A stretch of 64,000 nt of DNA. Origin: Curtobacterium sp. MCPF17_002 (GTDB taxonomy: Bacteria > Actinomycetota > Actinomycetes > Actinomycetales > Microbacteriaceae). Of this stretch, positions 1-8,338 are shown in pieces. Positions within the stretch are counted from its first letter, which is position 1. Each line of letters opens with the position of its first letter. The stretch lies in NCBI RefSeq assembly GCF_003234115.2, contig NZ_CP126251.1:1922001-1986000 (forward strand), read 5' to 3'. The notes below the pieces were generated by a model. That model saw only the letters and a program-made list of their open reading frames with translations. It made no database searches and was not told where the DNA came from. The translations under genes were made by a program, and so were the position numbers.

Positions 1-1
1 A

Positions 2-1228
2 CGGGAAGTCGTCAACGACGTCGTCGCGAAACGCGGCGCCCCCGACTCGGAACGCCTCCGGATCCTCCGCCGCGCCCAGCAGGAAGACGCCGCCCGTCCG
101 TCACACGCAGCCCTCGCTAAGGACACCGCCGACGCGTTGAAACCGTACGCAGACACGTACACGGACAACCCGGAACGGCTGCTCACCGGCCTGCCGGGGG
201 AGCACCTCGAGTACGTCCGCCGCGTGGTCGAGCAGGCCACGCACGCGCCCCTCCCGGTACTGCTGCGCCGTGGCTACGTCACCTCCGCGGAAGGGCTCGC
301 GGACCTCGCCCCACAACTCGCAGCCGACACAATCGCCGACCGGTTCGACGATGACACCGCAGGTGCTCTCGCCGGCCGGGTGTTCCAAGCGTTCCGGAAC
401 CGACGCTCCGTGCTGCTCTTGAACTACCAGAAGCAGGTGGACGTGTCCGCGCTGCCGTGGTTCACCGCGTTGGAAGGGTGCGGAACTCGAACCGGCCGTG
501 CCCCGTCCGCCGAGCAAGCTGCGCACCTCACCGAACTGGCGCTGCAGCACTTCCCAGGCACCGTCCTGCCGAACTCGTTCCTCCGCGTCCTCGCCGAGCT
601 GTACAAGCAGGCGGACCTGCCCATCCCCGTCACCTACGAACTCGCCGCCGACATCTTCATGGGCGGGTTCTCCGCCGCATTCGTCGAAGCCGGACGCATC
701 GCCGGCGAGTACGTCGAAACAGGTCTCTACGGCCGGTACTACAGCCTCGGTGAAACACCGAAGACGCAGGACCAGTTCAACGACGAAGCGCACCGTCGCG
801 CTGGTGTCACCGCGTTCACCCGGTGGGGATCCGTCGCGGTCGCTGGCAGCATCATCGAACAAGGCCAGGTGCTCACCACCCACAACCTCGCCGCGGTCGT
901 CCACGCCGGCTCCACCATCGACTGGGAAGCAGCAGCCATCGCCGCTTGGCGTCGCACCGTGCTCCCCGAGCTATACGCCGCGCAGCAGCCCCGCAGCCTC
1001 CGCCACCGGAAGAACGCCGCATACGCATGGCGGCAGATCCTCTTCTACCTCACCATCGCCGGCCCCGACGCCGTTCCCGGATTCCTCATCGACGCCCACC
1101 GCGCAGCGGACGGACACCGCGCCGGCCAGGAAGGGCAAGAACTGCTGGGCGGACTCGAACACGCCCACGACGGGCGCACCGTGGCGAAGCCGTTCTACGG
1201 GTGGGTGACCAGCCGAGGCGACGAGTAG
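2..1228 (+). CDS. Hypothetical protein, 5' end outside the window
   Basis: The reading frame is open from the first bases of the window to a TAG at 1226-1228, so the gene starts upstream; about 408 codons are visible. A TTG at 137 is the first possible start inside the window, but the translated residues before it are equally protein-like, so truncation by the window edge is more likely. The protein is soluble-looking, rich in Ala, Arg and Leu, with no signal peptide, membrane segment or motif I recognise. Codon use is slightly less G/C-biased at third positions than in the core genes further right, in line with accessory DNA. It is followed by broken small genes. No function can be assigned. 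Confidence 0.75.
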   Translation, partial: REVVNDVVAKRGAPDSERLRILRRAQQEDAARPSHAALAKDTADALKPYADTYTDNPERLLTGLPGEHLEYVRRVVEQATHAPLPVLLRRGYVTSAEGLADLAPQLAADTIADRFDDDTAGALAGRVFQAFRNRRSVLLLNYQKQVDVSALPWFTALEGCGTRTGRAPSAEQAAHLTELALQHFPGTVLPNSFLRVLAELYKQADLPIPVTYELAADIFMGGFSAAFVEAGRIAGEYVETGLYGRYYSLGETPKTQDQFNDEAHRRAGVTAFTRWGSVAVAGSIIEQGQVLTTHNLAAVVHAGSTIDWEAAAIAAWRRTVLPELYAAQQPRSLRHRKNAAYAWRQILFYLTIAGPDAVPGFLIDAHRAADGHRAGQEGQELLGGLEHAHDGRTVAKPFYGWVTSRGDE

Positions 1229-1251
1229 CGGCCCGGCTCAGCGCTGAAGCG

Positions 1252-1525
1252 CTACCACTCGGGAGTGTTCCCGAGGTACTCGCCCGGGCCGACGTTGACG
1301 AAAGCTTGCTCCATGTCGTTCCAGTAGGCTTCCGCTTCTGCCCGGTCAGTGTCCGGTAAGCCGGACTTGTAGTCGGCCACGGGGAGGTGCTGGTACTGCC
1401 CGCCGCTCGGGGTGATCAAATCGGCTTCACCGCGGGATGCGAAGCGGGTGTAGGCAGTGCCGTCGGTGGTGACGACGCGGGCGCTGAGTCCTGACGTCGT
1501 TGTTCTTGGGGTAGTGCTTCTGCAT
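1252..1525 (-). pseudogene. Small hypothetical gene with a one-base frameshift
   Basis: The 3' part (1252 to about 1487) is an open frame ending in Leu-Gly-Asn-Thr-Pro-Glu-Trp. A good start, ATG at 1525 with GGAAACAGG just upstream, begins Met-Gln-Lys-His-Tyr-Pro-Lys-Asn-Asn-Asp-Val-Arg but is in another frame. Removing one base (T at 1489 on the plus strand) joins the two parts into a smooth protein of 90 residues. The gene is therefore either broken or carries a base error in the assembly. I do not recognise the family. The neighbour at 1543 is also frameshifted. Confidence 0.5.
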
Positions 1526-1542
1526 CGTCCTGTTTCCATTGT

Positions 1543-1820
1543 CGGAAGGCTTATGCGGACCGATACCCGTTTGTGGGCCAGTACGTGGAGGTGAAGTCGG
1601 ATCGTCGGTTCACTTCGACGGGAAACATCGCCCTGGAGAAAGCGGATGACCACGGCACCTTCGCGCATTGCACTGGGGTGAGGAAGTCGGTGACGATGGA
1701 CAGAATGCGGTGTTCGTCCACGCGTTGGGCGAGATGTGGAAGTTCGCCGTCTACAACCCGTCGGACATGCTCAAGCAGCTTGACCGGCTGCGGGAGTTCA
1801 AGCCACGGGTGGTGCGGTGA
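1543..1820 (+). pseudogene. Gene fragment with frameshift, C-terminal part intact
   Basis: Two frames carry protein-like sequence. The first runs from about 1543 to 1668 (Arg-Tyr-Pro-Phe-Val-Gly-Gln-Tyr-Val-Glu-Val-Lys...). The second runs from about 1671 to the TGA at 1818-1820 (His-Trp-Gly-Glu-Glu-Val ... Glu-Phe-Lys-Pro-Arg-Val-Val-Arg). They join if one base is missing near 1668-1671. No convincing start is seen; the left end lies close to the divergent gene starting at 1525, so the 5' part may have been lost by rearrangement. The following frame overlaps its stop in the GTGA style of an operon. The family is unknown. Confidence 0.4.
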
Positions 1821-1975
1821 CGAATCAGGGGTACCAGACATCGTCGGTGCTGCTTTGGGATCCGGAACGTATCCCGTCGGCGCCGTTCGTCATCACTGGC
1901 GACGAGCATCTCCCGGACGTGGTCCGGGGGGGTGTGAAGAACGCCCCGCATGCTTCGTGGGCGGCACCTCCGTGA
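1817..1975 (+). CDS. Short hypothetical protein, 52 residues, possibly truncated
   Basis: A GTG start overlaps the preceding stop codon (GTGA at 1817-1820), the usual sign of translational coupling in this genome. The product begins Met-Thr-Asn-Gln-Gly-Tyr-Gln-Thr-Ser-Ser-Val-Leu-Leu-Trp-Asp and ends at TGA 1973-1975. It has no membrane segment or known motif. Because the upstream gene is frameshifted and no gene-like sequence follows, this may be the intact N-terminal part of a longer lost protein. Confidence 0.4.
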   Translation: MTNQGYQTSSVLLWDPERIPSAPFVITGDEHLPDVVRGGVKNAPHASWAAPP

Positions 1976-2404
1976 GTCGTTGCTCGCCGCGACGCTGTGG
2001 TCACGGTGGCAGGCTGTTGCCGGGAGACGGGGAGGCCGACGTCGGATGACGAGTTGGGTCTGTTCTCTCGGGCTGCTGCGGCTGCGGCTGCGCTCGGGCC
2101 GGCGGCCGACTCTCGCGGTGACGCTGCCCTGCGAACCAGCACCAGGTCCGGCCGGGGCTCTCGTCGTTCCGGGCTCCCGTCGTTCCGGGCTCCCGTCGCG
2201 CCGCAGGCAGCGGCAGACCCTGGTTCCGTCATCGTGCCGACTGCTCCGTGATCCGAGCGCGGAACGAGCCGGGACCCCCAGTTCGCGGCGATCTGCGCCG
2301 TTTCCCTCGCTGACGTCCCCGAGGGCGCATACTGCGGAGACCGGAGATCATGTCGGCGTCGTCGACGCATGCGTTGTGCCTCTCCCACTCAGACAGGTGC
2401 CGCC
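1976..2404. other. Intergenic stretch without a convincing gene
   Basis: Open frames occur in several registers but are GC-driven and lack plausible starts or protein-like composition. A short direct repeat (cgtcgttccgggctc, twice between about 2161 and 2193) is the only structure noticed. The end of the stretch holds the ribosome binding site (AGGTG) of the next gene. Confidence 0.4.
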
Positions 2405-3649
2405 ATGGCCACGTCCCCCTTCCTCCGCACGGTGATGACGGGATGTGCCGGGCTCGGCCTCGCCGCGTCACTGGTGCTCCTCTCCACCTCGGGCGCCTCC
2501 GCAGCGACCGTGATCGACGGGCCGGTGAACCTCGGTACCGCGGCGACGTACGGCGTCCTCGGGGCGAGCACCGTCACGAACACCGGACCGACGGTGGTGA
2601 ACGGTGACCTCGGCCTTTCGCCCGGGACGTCGATCACCGGGTTCGGCGAGGCACCGGACGGTGTCGTGAACGGCAGGGTGCACCAGACCGACGCCGCCGC
2701 GGCTCAGGCACAGCGGGACACCACCACTGCCTACGGCGTCGCGGCGTCGCTCACCCCGACCCGTACCGGCCTCACCGAGCTGAACGGGCTGTCGCTCTCA
2801 CCCGGGGTGTACTCGGGCGGGGCGCTGTCGCTCGCGAACACCGGTGCGCTGACCCTCGCCGGCAGCGCGGACTCGGTCTGGGTGTTCCAGGCCGCATCGA
2901 CCCTGACCATCGGGTCCGGCACCAGGATCACGATCACCGGTGGCGCGAGCTCGTGCAACGTGTTCTGGCAGGTCGGGAGCTCGGCCACGATCGGCACGGG
3001 CGCACAGTTCCGGGGCACCGTCCTCGCGCAGGACTCGGTGACCGCGACGACGAGCGCGACGGTGGTCGGACGACTCCTCGCCCGCACCGGCGCGGTCACG
3101 CTCGACACGAACACGATCACGGCGTCGTCGGACTGCCCGACCCCGGGGACACCGTCCGAGACGACCGCCCCGACGATCACCTCGGGTGCACCGACGACGG
3201 CGACCGCCGGGCAGCCGTACTCGTACACGGTGACCGCGAGCGGCACACCGAAGCCGACCTACACCGCGACCGGGCTGCCCGCGGGCCTGACCCTGAACGG
3301 CGCCACCGGCGCGATCACCGGGACCCCGACCACGCCGGGGTCGTCCACGGTGACGATCACCGCGTCGAACGGCACCGCACCGAACGCGACGACGACGGTG
3401 ACCATCACGGTCCGTCCGGCCGCAGCCACTGCGAGCCCGACGCCGACCGCGCCCACGACGAACCCGACGGCTCCGAACGGGTCGCCGACCACCGTGGCCG
3501 TGGGGTCGGCGGACCGGCCCACCGGTGAACTGGCGTTCACGGGCTCCGACCCGACGGTCCCGCTCGGCATCGCGGGTGGCCTGCTGGCGGCCGGGATCGC
3601 GCTCACGGTCATCGCACGACGCCGGCGCCTCGCCGGCCGCACGCGCTGA
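2405..3649 (+). CDS. Ice-binding-like (DUF3494) wall-anchored surface protein
   Basis: The 414-residue protein starts at ATG 2405 with AGGTG just upstream, and has a signal peptide ending Ala-Ser-Ala-Ala around residue 34. Residues about 35-250 match the DUF3494 ice-binding fold in style: the opening [11 protein letters not shown], Gly-Asp-Leu-Gly-Leu-Ser-Pro-Gly, Pro-Gly-Val-Tyr, and a late [10 protein letters not shown]. A putative Ig-like domain (about 255-330, Gly-Leu-Pro-Ala-Gly-Leu-Thr-Leu) and a Pro/Thr linker follow. The C terminus has Leu-Ala-Phe-Thr-Gly, a hydrophobic helix and an Arg-rich tail, the form used by class E sortases. Ice binding is inferred from the family; many DUF3494 proteins may instead act as adhesins. 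No sortase gene is in the window. Confidence 0.85.
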   Translation: MATSPFLRTVMTGCAGLGLAASLVLLSTSGASAATVIDGPVNLGTAATYGVLGASTVTNTGPTVVNGDLGLSPGTSITGFGEAPDGVVNGRVHQTDAAAAQAQRDTTTAYGVAASLTPTRTGLTELNGLSLSPGVYSGGALSLANTGALTLAGSADSVWVFQAASTLTIGSGTRITITGGASSCNVFWQVGSSATIGTGAQFRGTVLAQDSVTATTSATVVGRLLARTGAVTLDTNTITASSDCPTPGTPSETTAPTITSGAPTTATAGQPYSYTVTASGTPKPTYTATGLPAGLTLNGATGAITGTPTTPGSSTVTITASNGTAPNATTTVTITVRPAAATASPTPTAPTTNPTAPNGSPTTVAVGSADRPTGELAFTGSDPTVPLGIAGGLLAAGIALTVIARRRRLAGRTR

Positions 3650-3652
3650 CAC

Positions 3653-3715
3653 GGCCGAGCACTGACCCGGCCGAGCACTGACAGGACCGAGCACGACCCG
3701 GCCGAGCACCGACCC
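3653..3715. repeat. Short degenerate tandem repeat after the ice-binding gene
   Basis: The unit gaccCGGCCGAGCACtgac recurs about four times with small changes between the stop codon at 3649 and the terminator at 3722. It has no coding potential and no known role. Confidence 0.5.
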
Positions 3716-3721
3716 GGCGGA

Positions 3722-3749
3722 GCGGTGATCACCACACGGTGATCACCGC
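3722..3749. terminator. Bidirectional hairpin between convergent genes
   Basis: Perfect 12-base arms GCGGTGATCACC (3722-3733) and GGTGATCACCGC (3738-3749) flank an ACAC loop. The hairpin lies between the convergent ice-binding and phosphotransferase genes, and its right arm contains the latter's TGA stop (3743-3745). No T-run follows, as is usual at this GC content. Confidence 0.65.
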
Positions 3750-4666
3750 CCCCGGAGGCGCTCCAGTCCGGCCCGACAGCGCTCGACGTACTCGTCGTAC
3801 AGATCCGGTCGGTTGGCGAGCGCCCACCGGGTGACATCGAGCAGGTGCAGCGTCGTCATGGACGCCAGTGTCCGGCGATCGGCGTCCGATGCGAGGCCCG
3901 CAGCGACGGCGAACTCGTCGTACTCCTGGCGGGTGATCGACCCGTCGACGAACGCCCACTCGAACACCCGCCGTGCGTCCGTCCAGGGCGTCGGACCGGT
4001 CTCGGCCGCTCCCCAGTCGATGAGCACCGGCGGGCGGTCCGGTCCTCGTGAGACGAGGTTCCGGGGTGCGAGGTCGCCGTGCGCCAGCCCGAAGTCGAAC
4101 CGCTGGGCCGCCAGCCCGTCGAGGAGACCGCGGATCGCCTCGGCCGACCCGTCCGCTCCGTACGCCCCGTCGCGGCGGAGTCGATCGCCCGGTCCGAGCG
4201 CCGCGGCGTTGTAGGCCACGTGTGCGGACCACGCCTGGGCGAGGTCTGTCCCGAACCGGGAGAACAGCGACGACGGGGCCTCGTCGAGGGGGACCGTGCC
4301 GACGGTGCGGGCGACGGTACCGAGCCAGGTCCACGGGTGCTCGACGGGTCGCGGATCGTGCGGCACGTACTCCGACACCGAGAACGGCACGCCGCGCTCG
4401 ACGCCGTGCACGAGGGGCGTCGCCACCGGGATCCCGGCGGCGCGTCCTGCCTGGCGGGCGGCCCAGGCCTCGACGGGGAACTCGTCCTCCCGGAGCGGGT
4501 CGACGGGGAAGCGCAGGACGACGGCACCGGTACCGGCGTCGTCTCGCGACGCACGGTAGGTGTGGTTGACCGCACCGCCCGGGAGCGGCTCCGCACGGGA
4601 TGCCGAGGCACCGACCGACCGCAGGACGTCGTCGAACCACGGCAGCCCGACCTGATCACTCGACAC
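3743..4666 (-). CDS. Aminoglycoside phosphotransferase-family kinase
   Basis: This 307-residue protein of the APH/choline kinase fold has the hallmark catalytic motif His-Gly-Asp-Leu-Ala-Pro-Arg-Asn-Leu-Val. About 20 residues later comes the metal-binding Leu-Ile-Asp-Trp-Gly-Ala-Ala-Glu. An N-terminal Pro-Gly-Gly-Ala-Val-Asn-His-Thr-Tyr fits the nucleotide-binding turn. Such enzymes transfer phosphate from ATP to small hydroxyl compounds; the substrate cannot be read from sequence, and most chromosomal members are not resistance genes. The start was placed at GTG 4666, which gives the natural N terminus; frames further upstream run into the next gene. It follows a VOC-family gene on the same strand after 65 bases and may share its promoter. 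Confidence 0.85.
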   Translation of the reverse strand: MSSDQVGLPWFDDVLRSVGASASRAEPLPGGAVNHTYRASRDDAGTGAVVLRFPVDPLREDEFPVEAWAARQAGRAAGIPVATPLVHGVERGVPFSVSEYVPHDPRPVEHPWTWLGTVARTVGTVPLDEAPSSLFSRFGTDLAQAWSAHVAYNAAALGPGDRLRRDGAYGADGSAEAIRGLLDGLAAQRFDFGLAHGDLAPRNLVSRGPDRPPVLIDWGAAETGPTPWTDARRVFEWAFVDGSITRQEYDEFAVAAGLASDADRRTLASMTTLHLLDVTRWALANRPDLYDEYVERCRAGLERLRGR

Positions 4667-4731
4667 GGGTCCATCATGGTCGACCGCCGACGGCCCGCGG
4701 TGCACGGCGGGCCCCCGCGGCCCGACGGAGG

Positions 4732-5121
4732 CTACGCGGTCCGCGCCTCCTCCAGACCGCTGATGATGCTGAGCACGTTCCCCGAGGGGTCCTTGAACCA
4801 GGCGATGAGCGGCCCGCCCTGCCGGTTGATGCCGCGCTCGTCCGTCATCCCCTCGTAGTGCTCGAAGGCGACCCCGCGTCCGGCGAGCTCGTCGACCGCG
4901 GCCTCGACGTCGGCGACCGGGAGGTTGAGCACGGTGAACGAGGCCGCTTCGTGGGCGTCGCCCTTCGGGTACACGAGCACGGGGCGCCCGCCGCCGACGT
5001 GCAGCTCGAGCATGCCGTGGTCCTCGGACGTCTCGAGTCCGAGGACGTCCTCGTAGAACCGGCGCGCCTCGGCGACGTCGCGGACGGAGAACCCGCTGAA
5101 GGCGTTCTGGGTGTCGATCAT
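4732..5121 (-). CDS. VOC-family (glyoxalase/bleomycin-resistance-like) protein
   Basis: This 129-residue single-domain protein has a start at ATG 5121 placed by an AGGAG eight bases upstream. It shows the two beta-alpha-beta-beta-beta modules of the vicinal oxygen chelate fold. These are [17 protein letters not shown], and in the second half a typical [11 protein letters not shown]. Members bind a metal and act as isomerases, dioxygenases or drug-binding proteins; the substrate is not predictable here. The protein is probably cytosolic. It lies just upstream of the phosphotransferase gene on the same strand. Confidence 0.9.
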   Translation of the reverse strand: MIDTQNAFSGFSVRDVAEARRFYEDVLGLETSEDHGMLELHVGGGRPVLVYPKGDAHEAASFTVLNLPVADVEAAVDELAGRGVAFEHYEGMTDERGINRQGGPLIAWFKDPSGNVLSIISGLEEARTA

Positions 5122-5317
5122 GGTGCACACTCCTCGCGCGGGCAGAGGGGCGGGCCACGTCGGGTTGGCGTCGACCGTACGAGCCCCTCGCGGTGCCCGT
5201 CTTCGCCGGTCATGTTCCTCTCATCCCGCCGCGAGCGGAAGGGCGGGACCGGAAGGGCCGCGAGCGGAAGGGCGGCGAGCGGAAGGGCGGTGACCGGAAG
5301 GGCGGCGACCGGAACGG

Positions 5318-5557
5318 TCAGTCGTCGCGCGCCTGTTCGACCTCCCACCGGATCCACGCGTCGAGCTGGGACTTCGCACTCTCCAGGCTCGTGTGGACAC
5401 CGGCGACGGCGCCCTGGCCGAAGCGGAGCAAGTACCGGGACTCGTACGTCACACTCCCCATCACCGACGAGCCGGCGAGCGCCTGCCAGGTCCACGGATC
5501 CACCTCGACCCACCGCAGCGCGGTCTCGGGCGGAGACGTACTGGGGAGGGATGTCAT
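5318..5557 (-). CDS. Small hypothetical protein, 79 residues
   Basis: The start ATG at 5557 has GGAAG about six bases upstream. The product has a Trp-rich core (Val-Asp-Pro-Trp-Thr-Trp-Gln-Ala-Leu) and a C-terminal amphipathic helix (Ser-Gln-Leu-Asp-Ala-Trp-Ile-Arg-Trp-Glu-Val-Glu). The composition is convincing for a real soluble protein, but the family is not recognised. The DNA downstream (5225-5315) is a purine-rich run of GGAAGGGCGG-like repeats. A longer start at 5617 exists but adds a low-complexity Arg/Pro stretch without a ribosome binding site. Confidence 0.65.
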   Translation of the reverse strand: MTSLPSTSPPETALRWVEVDPWTWQALAGSSVMGSVTYESRYLLRFGQGAVAGVHTSLESAKSQLDAWIRWEVEQARDD

Positions 5558-5674
5558 GGGGACTTCCGGTCGGCTTCGGACGATGAGATCGTTCCGGCGG
5601 CCGGGGGCTGGGGTCACCTGTCGCAGACGCTAGTCCGGTCCGGCTGGGTACGGACACCACCGCCACGACCCCCG

Positions 5675-6643
5675 TCAGATCCCGAGCCGCGCGAGCTTCC
5701 CGGCCGCTGCCGACCCGGGGGCCGCGTGCAGCACCACGAGCCGGATACCGTCCACGCCGTCGAGCGCGAGACGCTCACGCTCGAGGGTCAGCGGGCCGAC
5801 CTCCGGGTGGTGCAGCCGGACGGTTCCGCCGTACTGGCCCTGCACGTCGTGGCGGTCCCACAGCATCCGGAACCGGTCGCTCACACGGCTGAGTTCGTCC
5901 GCGAGGTCGGACGGTCGCCCGTCGTCGCTCGCCGCGGCGGTGCGACGGAGGTTCCCCACCAGGCACTGCGTCATCTGGTCGTGGTCCGGGTACAGCGCCC
6001 GGTCGTCGGCGTCGGTGAGCAGGTCGCGCAACTGGTTGCGCCCCGGCACGAGCCTGGGGGAGAGGCGTCGCGCACCGGCGTTCGCGGCGAGCACGTCGAA
6101 CGCGGTCGTCTCGATGAACGCCGGCTGGACGAGGCCGTCGAGCAGCCGGAGCGCACCCGCCGGGACCACCGGAGCCGAGACGGCGAGCCCCGCGGACCCA
6201 GGAGACCAAGAAGGCCCAGGAGACCCCGCGGACCCAGCGGACCCAGCAGACCCGGCGGACCCGGCAGACCGGGCAGACCGGGCACCGGCCCGACGTCGCG
6301 GCTGCTCGACGATCGCCCGCATGTGGTCGAGGTGTTCGTCGTCGAGCCGCAGCACCCGCCCCAGCGCCTCGAGCACCTGCACGGACGGGTTCCGGTCCCG
6401 ACCGCGCTCGAGGCGGAGGTAGTAGTCGGCGCTGATCCCGGCGAGCATGGCGACCTCCTCGCGACGGAGCCCGGCGACGCGACGACGATCGGTCACCGCC
6501 ACCCCGGCCTGCTCGGGCGACACGAGGGCGCGCCGTGCCCGCAGGTAGGCGCCGGGTTCGTTGCGCGAGCGGGCGGCCCGCTGCGGGGGTCCTGCCAGGA
6601 CCTGGTCACGAGGGGGCTCTGGGTCAGCGACGAGATCGTGCAT
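5675..6643 (-). CDS. XRE-type helix-turn-helix regulator with MmyB-like sensor domain
   Basis: The N-terminal third carries an XRE-type DNA-binding domain: Arg-Arg-Val-Ala-Gly-Leu-Arg-Arg-Glu-Glu-Val-Ala-Met-Leu-Ala-Gly-Ile-Ser, then Tyr-Tyr-Leu-Arg-Leu-Glu-Arg-Gly-Arg. This is the usual form in the MmyB/ClgR-like family of actinobacteria. A Gly-Ser-Ala linker made of repeated triplets follows, then the MmyB-type ligand-binding domain (Ala-Phe-Asp-Val-Leu-Ala-Ala-Asn ... Leu-His-His-Pro-Glu-Val-Gly). It is divergent from the SDR gene at 6702, a common regulator/target pair; control of that gene is inferred. The start was placed at ATG 6643 (322 residues); an in-frame ATG 45 bases upstream is an alternative, and neither has a strong ribosome binding site. 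Confidence 0.88.
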   Translation of the reverse strand: MHDLVADPEPPRDQVLAGPPQRAARSRNEPGAYLRARRALVSPEQAGVAVTDRRRVAGLRREEVAMLAGISADYYLRLERGRDRNPSVQVLEALGRVLRLDDEHLDHMRAIVEQPRRRAGARSARSAGSAGSAGSAGSAGSPGPSWSPGSAGLAVSAPVVPAGALRLLDGLVQPAFIETTAFDVLAANAGARRLSPRLVPGRNQLRDLLTDADDRALYPDHDQMTQCLVGNLRRTAAASDDGRPSDLADELSRVSDRFRMLWDRHDVQGQYGGTVRLHHPEVGPLTLERERLALDGVDGIRLVVLHAAPGSAAAGKLARLGI

Positions 6644-6701
6644 ACGGTCTCGAACGGGGTGATCGCCCCGTCCATTTCGCATCCGTCCCGGAGGAACCCC
6701 C

Positions 6702-7385
6702 ATGACCGTCTCGCTCATCACCGGCGCCAACAAGGGCATCGGCCTCGAGACCGCCCGCCAGCTCGTCGCGGTCGGCCACGAGGTCTGGATCGGCTCCCGC
6801 GACCGCTCCCGCGGCGAGGTCGCCGCCGCGACCATCGGCGCGCGTGCGATGCAGCTCGACGTCACCGACGACGACTCGGTGCGTGCGGCACTCGCGACGA
6901 TCGCCGCTGCCGGGACGGGACTCGACGTCCTCGTCCACAACGCCGGCGTGCTCACGACGGACCTCGACGGTCCGGCGGCGCTCCGCTCGTTCGACACGAA
7001 CGCCGTCGGGATCGTCCGCGTCACCGAGGCGGCCCTCCCGCTGCTGCGGGCGTCGGGCTCGGCGAACGTCGTCACGGTGTCGAGCAGCGCGGGGTCCTTC
7101 TGGGCGGTCACGAACCCCGACCGTCCCGAGTCGCAGTTGCCGCTCGCCCTCTACGCCGCGTCGAAGGCGGCCGCGACGATGCTCACCGTGCAGTACGCGA
7201 AGGCCCACCCGGGGATCCGCTTCAACGCCGTCGAGCCGGGTCCGACCGCGACGGACATGACGGCGGCGTTCGGCATCGGCCGTTCCGTCGCGGAGAGCGC
7301 ACGGGTCGTCGTCGCGCTGGCGACGACCGGTCCGGACGGACCGACCGGCACGTTCACGGACGAGGAGGGCACGCTGCCCTGGTGA
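6702..7385 (+). CDS. Short-chain dehydrogenase/reductase
   Basis: This 227-residue classical SDR has the nucleotide-binding Thr-Gly-Ala-Asn-Lys-Gly-Ile-Gly at residues 7-14, Asn-Ala-Gly, catalytic Ser in Val-Ser-Ser-Ser-Ala-Gly and Tyr-Ala-Ala-Ser-Lys. A C-terminal Pro-Gly-Pro-Thr-Ala-Thr-Asp-Met follows. The end Asp-Glu-Glu-Gly-Thr-Leu-Pro-Trp is typical of carbonyl-reductase-like members. The start ATG 6702 has GGAGG a few bases before it. It uses NAD(P)H to reduce or oxidise an unknown carbonyl or alcohol in the cytosol. It faces away from the MmyB-type regulator at 6643, which probably controls it. A strong hairpin follows at 7422. Confidence 0.92.
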   Translation: MTVSLITGANKGIGLETARQLVAVGHEVWIGSRDRSRGEVAAATIGARAMQLDVTDDDSVRAALATIAAAGTGLDVLVHNAGVLTTDLDGPAALRSFDTNAVGIVRVTEAALPLLRASGSANVVTVSSSAGSFWAVTNPDRPESQLPLALYAASKAAATMLTVQYAKAHPGIRFNAVEPGPTATDMTAAFGIGRSVAESARVVVALATTGPDGPTGTFTDEEGTLPW

Positions 7386-7421
7386 CCCGTCGCGGTCCGC
7401 AGGGTGGTCGCGGTGGCGGGT

Positions 7422-7463
7422 CGCGCCTCCAGGCCGCCGTGTGGGTGACCGCCTGGAGGCGCG
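7422..7463 (+). terminator. Hairpin after the SDR gene
   Basis: Arms CGCGCCTCCAGGC (7422-7434) and GCCTGGAGGCGCG (7451-7463) are exact complements with a 16-base loop, 36 bases after the SDR stop. The same GCGCCTCCAG core recurs in other hairpins of the window. Confidence 0.6.
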
Positions 7464-7485
7464 GCGCACGCCCGCCGGACCGGCC

Positions 7486-7571
7486 CACCCGCCCAGCTGG
7501 TCGCGTTCACCCGCCCAGCTGGTCGCGCCCATCCGCCCAGCTGGTCGCGCTCACCCGCCCAGGTCGCGACG
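7486..7571. repeat. 22-base tandem repeat, about 3.5 copies
   Basis: Copies beginning at 7486, 7508, 7530 and 7552 share CACCCGCCCAGCTGGTCGCG, with one or two changes in the third copy and a deletion in the fourth. The array lies between the convergent SDR and GntR genes. Each unit contains the hexamer CAGCTG. Confidence 0.75.
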
Positions 7572-7580
7572 TGCGCCCGC

Positions 7581-8258
7581 TCAGGCGGTCGTGCCCAGCC
7601 GGGCGGTGAGGGTGCCGAGGTGATCGCGTGTCCGGGCCGCTGCGGTGGCGGCGTCGCGGTCGGCGATCGCGTCGACGATGCGGGCGTGCACGTCCTGGTC
7701 GGCGTCGGAACCGTACGCCCCGCCGATGCGGAGCAGTTCGACCATCGCCTGACGACTCCGCGGCGTGAAGCCGTCGAACAGTTCGGTGAGGATCGGGTTG
7801 TGCGCGGCGCTCACGATCGCCCGGTGCAGGGCGGTGTCCGCGTCGACGTGCTCCTCGACCGTCGCCCGGCGTCCGGCCCGGTGCTCGACCGCACGGCGGA
7901 GCGCCCGGAGTTCGGCCGGCGTCCGTCGGGTGGCGGCGAGCGACGAGGCCTCCACCTCGATGGCGATGCGCGCCTCGACCACCGCCGTGATGTCCGCACG
8001 CCGGAGGACCTGGTCCCAGTCGTCGGTGACGTCGAGCGCGGTGACGAAGACGCCGGCGCCCTGCCGCGAGGTGAGCACGCCGCGGCCGGCGAGCTGGCTG
8101 ACCGCCTCACGGATGGTCGACCGACCGACCCCGAGCTGCGGCGCGAGGGTGGTCTCGCCCGGGAGCCGAGCGCCGAGCGCCCACTCGCCGGCACGGATGC
8201 GGTCGAGGAGCGCGGCAGCGGCCTGCTCGGCGAGGGGCTCGCGACGGACGGGGGTCAT
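7581..8258 (-). CDS. GntR-family regulator of the FadR (FCD) type
   Basis: The N-terminal winged helix is clear (Leu-Pro-Gly-Glu-Thr-Thr-Leu-Ala-Pro-Gln-Leu-Gly-Val-Gly-Arg-Ser-Thr-Ile-Arg-Glu-Ala-Val). The rest is an all-helical FCD ligand domain with the metal-binding-type Asp/His positions (His-Val-Asp-Ala-Asp-Thr-Ala-Leu-His-Arg-Ala-Ile, and a later His-Ala-Arg-Ile). ATG 8258 is taken as start (225 residues); a GTG at 8276 would add six residues. The gene is divergent from leuA with an 80-base shared promoter region, so it may control leuA and itself in response to a small carboxylate. That link is inference from position. Confidence 0.88.
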   Translation of the reverse strand: MTPVRREPLAEQAAAALLDRIRAGEWALGARLPGETTLAPQLGVGRSTIREAVSQLAGRGVLTSRQGAGVFVTALDVTDDWDQVLRRADITAVVEARIAIEVEASSLAATRRTPAELRALRRAVEHRAGRRATVEEHVDADTALHRAIVSAAHNPILTELFDGFTPRSRQAMVELLRIGGAYGSDADQDVHARIVDAIADRDAATAAARTRDHLGTLTARLGTTA

Positions 8259-8306
8259 GCGGCCATCATGCCGCACCGGCCGGGACGCGCGCCACGGGTC
8301 CGCTAC

Positions 8307-8330
8307 TTGTCTGAGGAGTTGTGCTAGCGT
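8307..8330 (+). promoter_or_regulatory. Promoter and possible GntR operator before leuA
   Basis: A -10-like TAGCGT (8325-8330) ends eight bases before the leuA ATG, so the mRNA is probably leaderless. Just upstream, ACTTGTCTGAGGAGTTGT (from about 8305) contains two TTGT half-sites as seen in FadR-type operators. The sites are read directly; binding by the divergent GntR protein is inferred. Confidence 0.35.
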
Positions 8331-8338
8331 CCTCGCTC

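Noticed and set aside
1825-2388. Minus-strand protein-like frame in the accessory gap
   Set aside because: Arg/Ala/Ser-rich composition, no ribosome binding site, and plus-strand gene fragments cover the same bases.
3743-4666. Aminoglycoside resistance gene
   Set aside because: The fold is right, but sequence alone gives no resistance-specific feature and such kinases are common in soil and plant actinobacteria for other substrates.
8259-8338. Leucine attenuator leader before leuA
   Set aside because: No short frame with leucine codons is present and the promoter appears to lie directly before the start codon.
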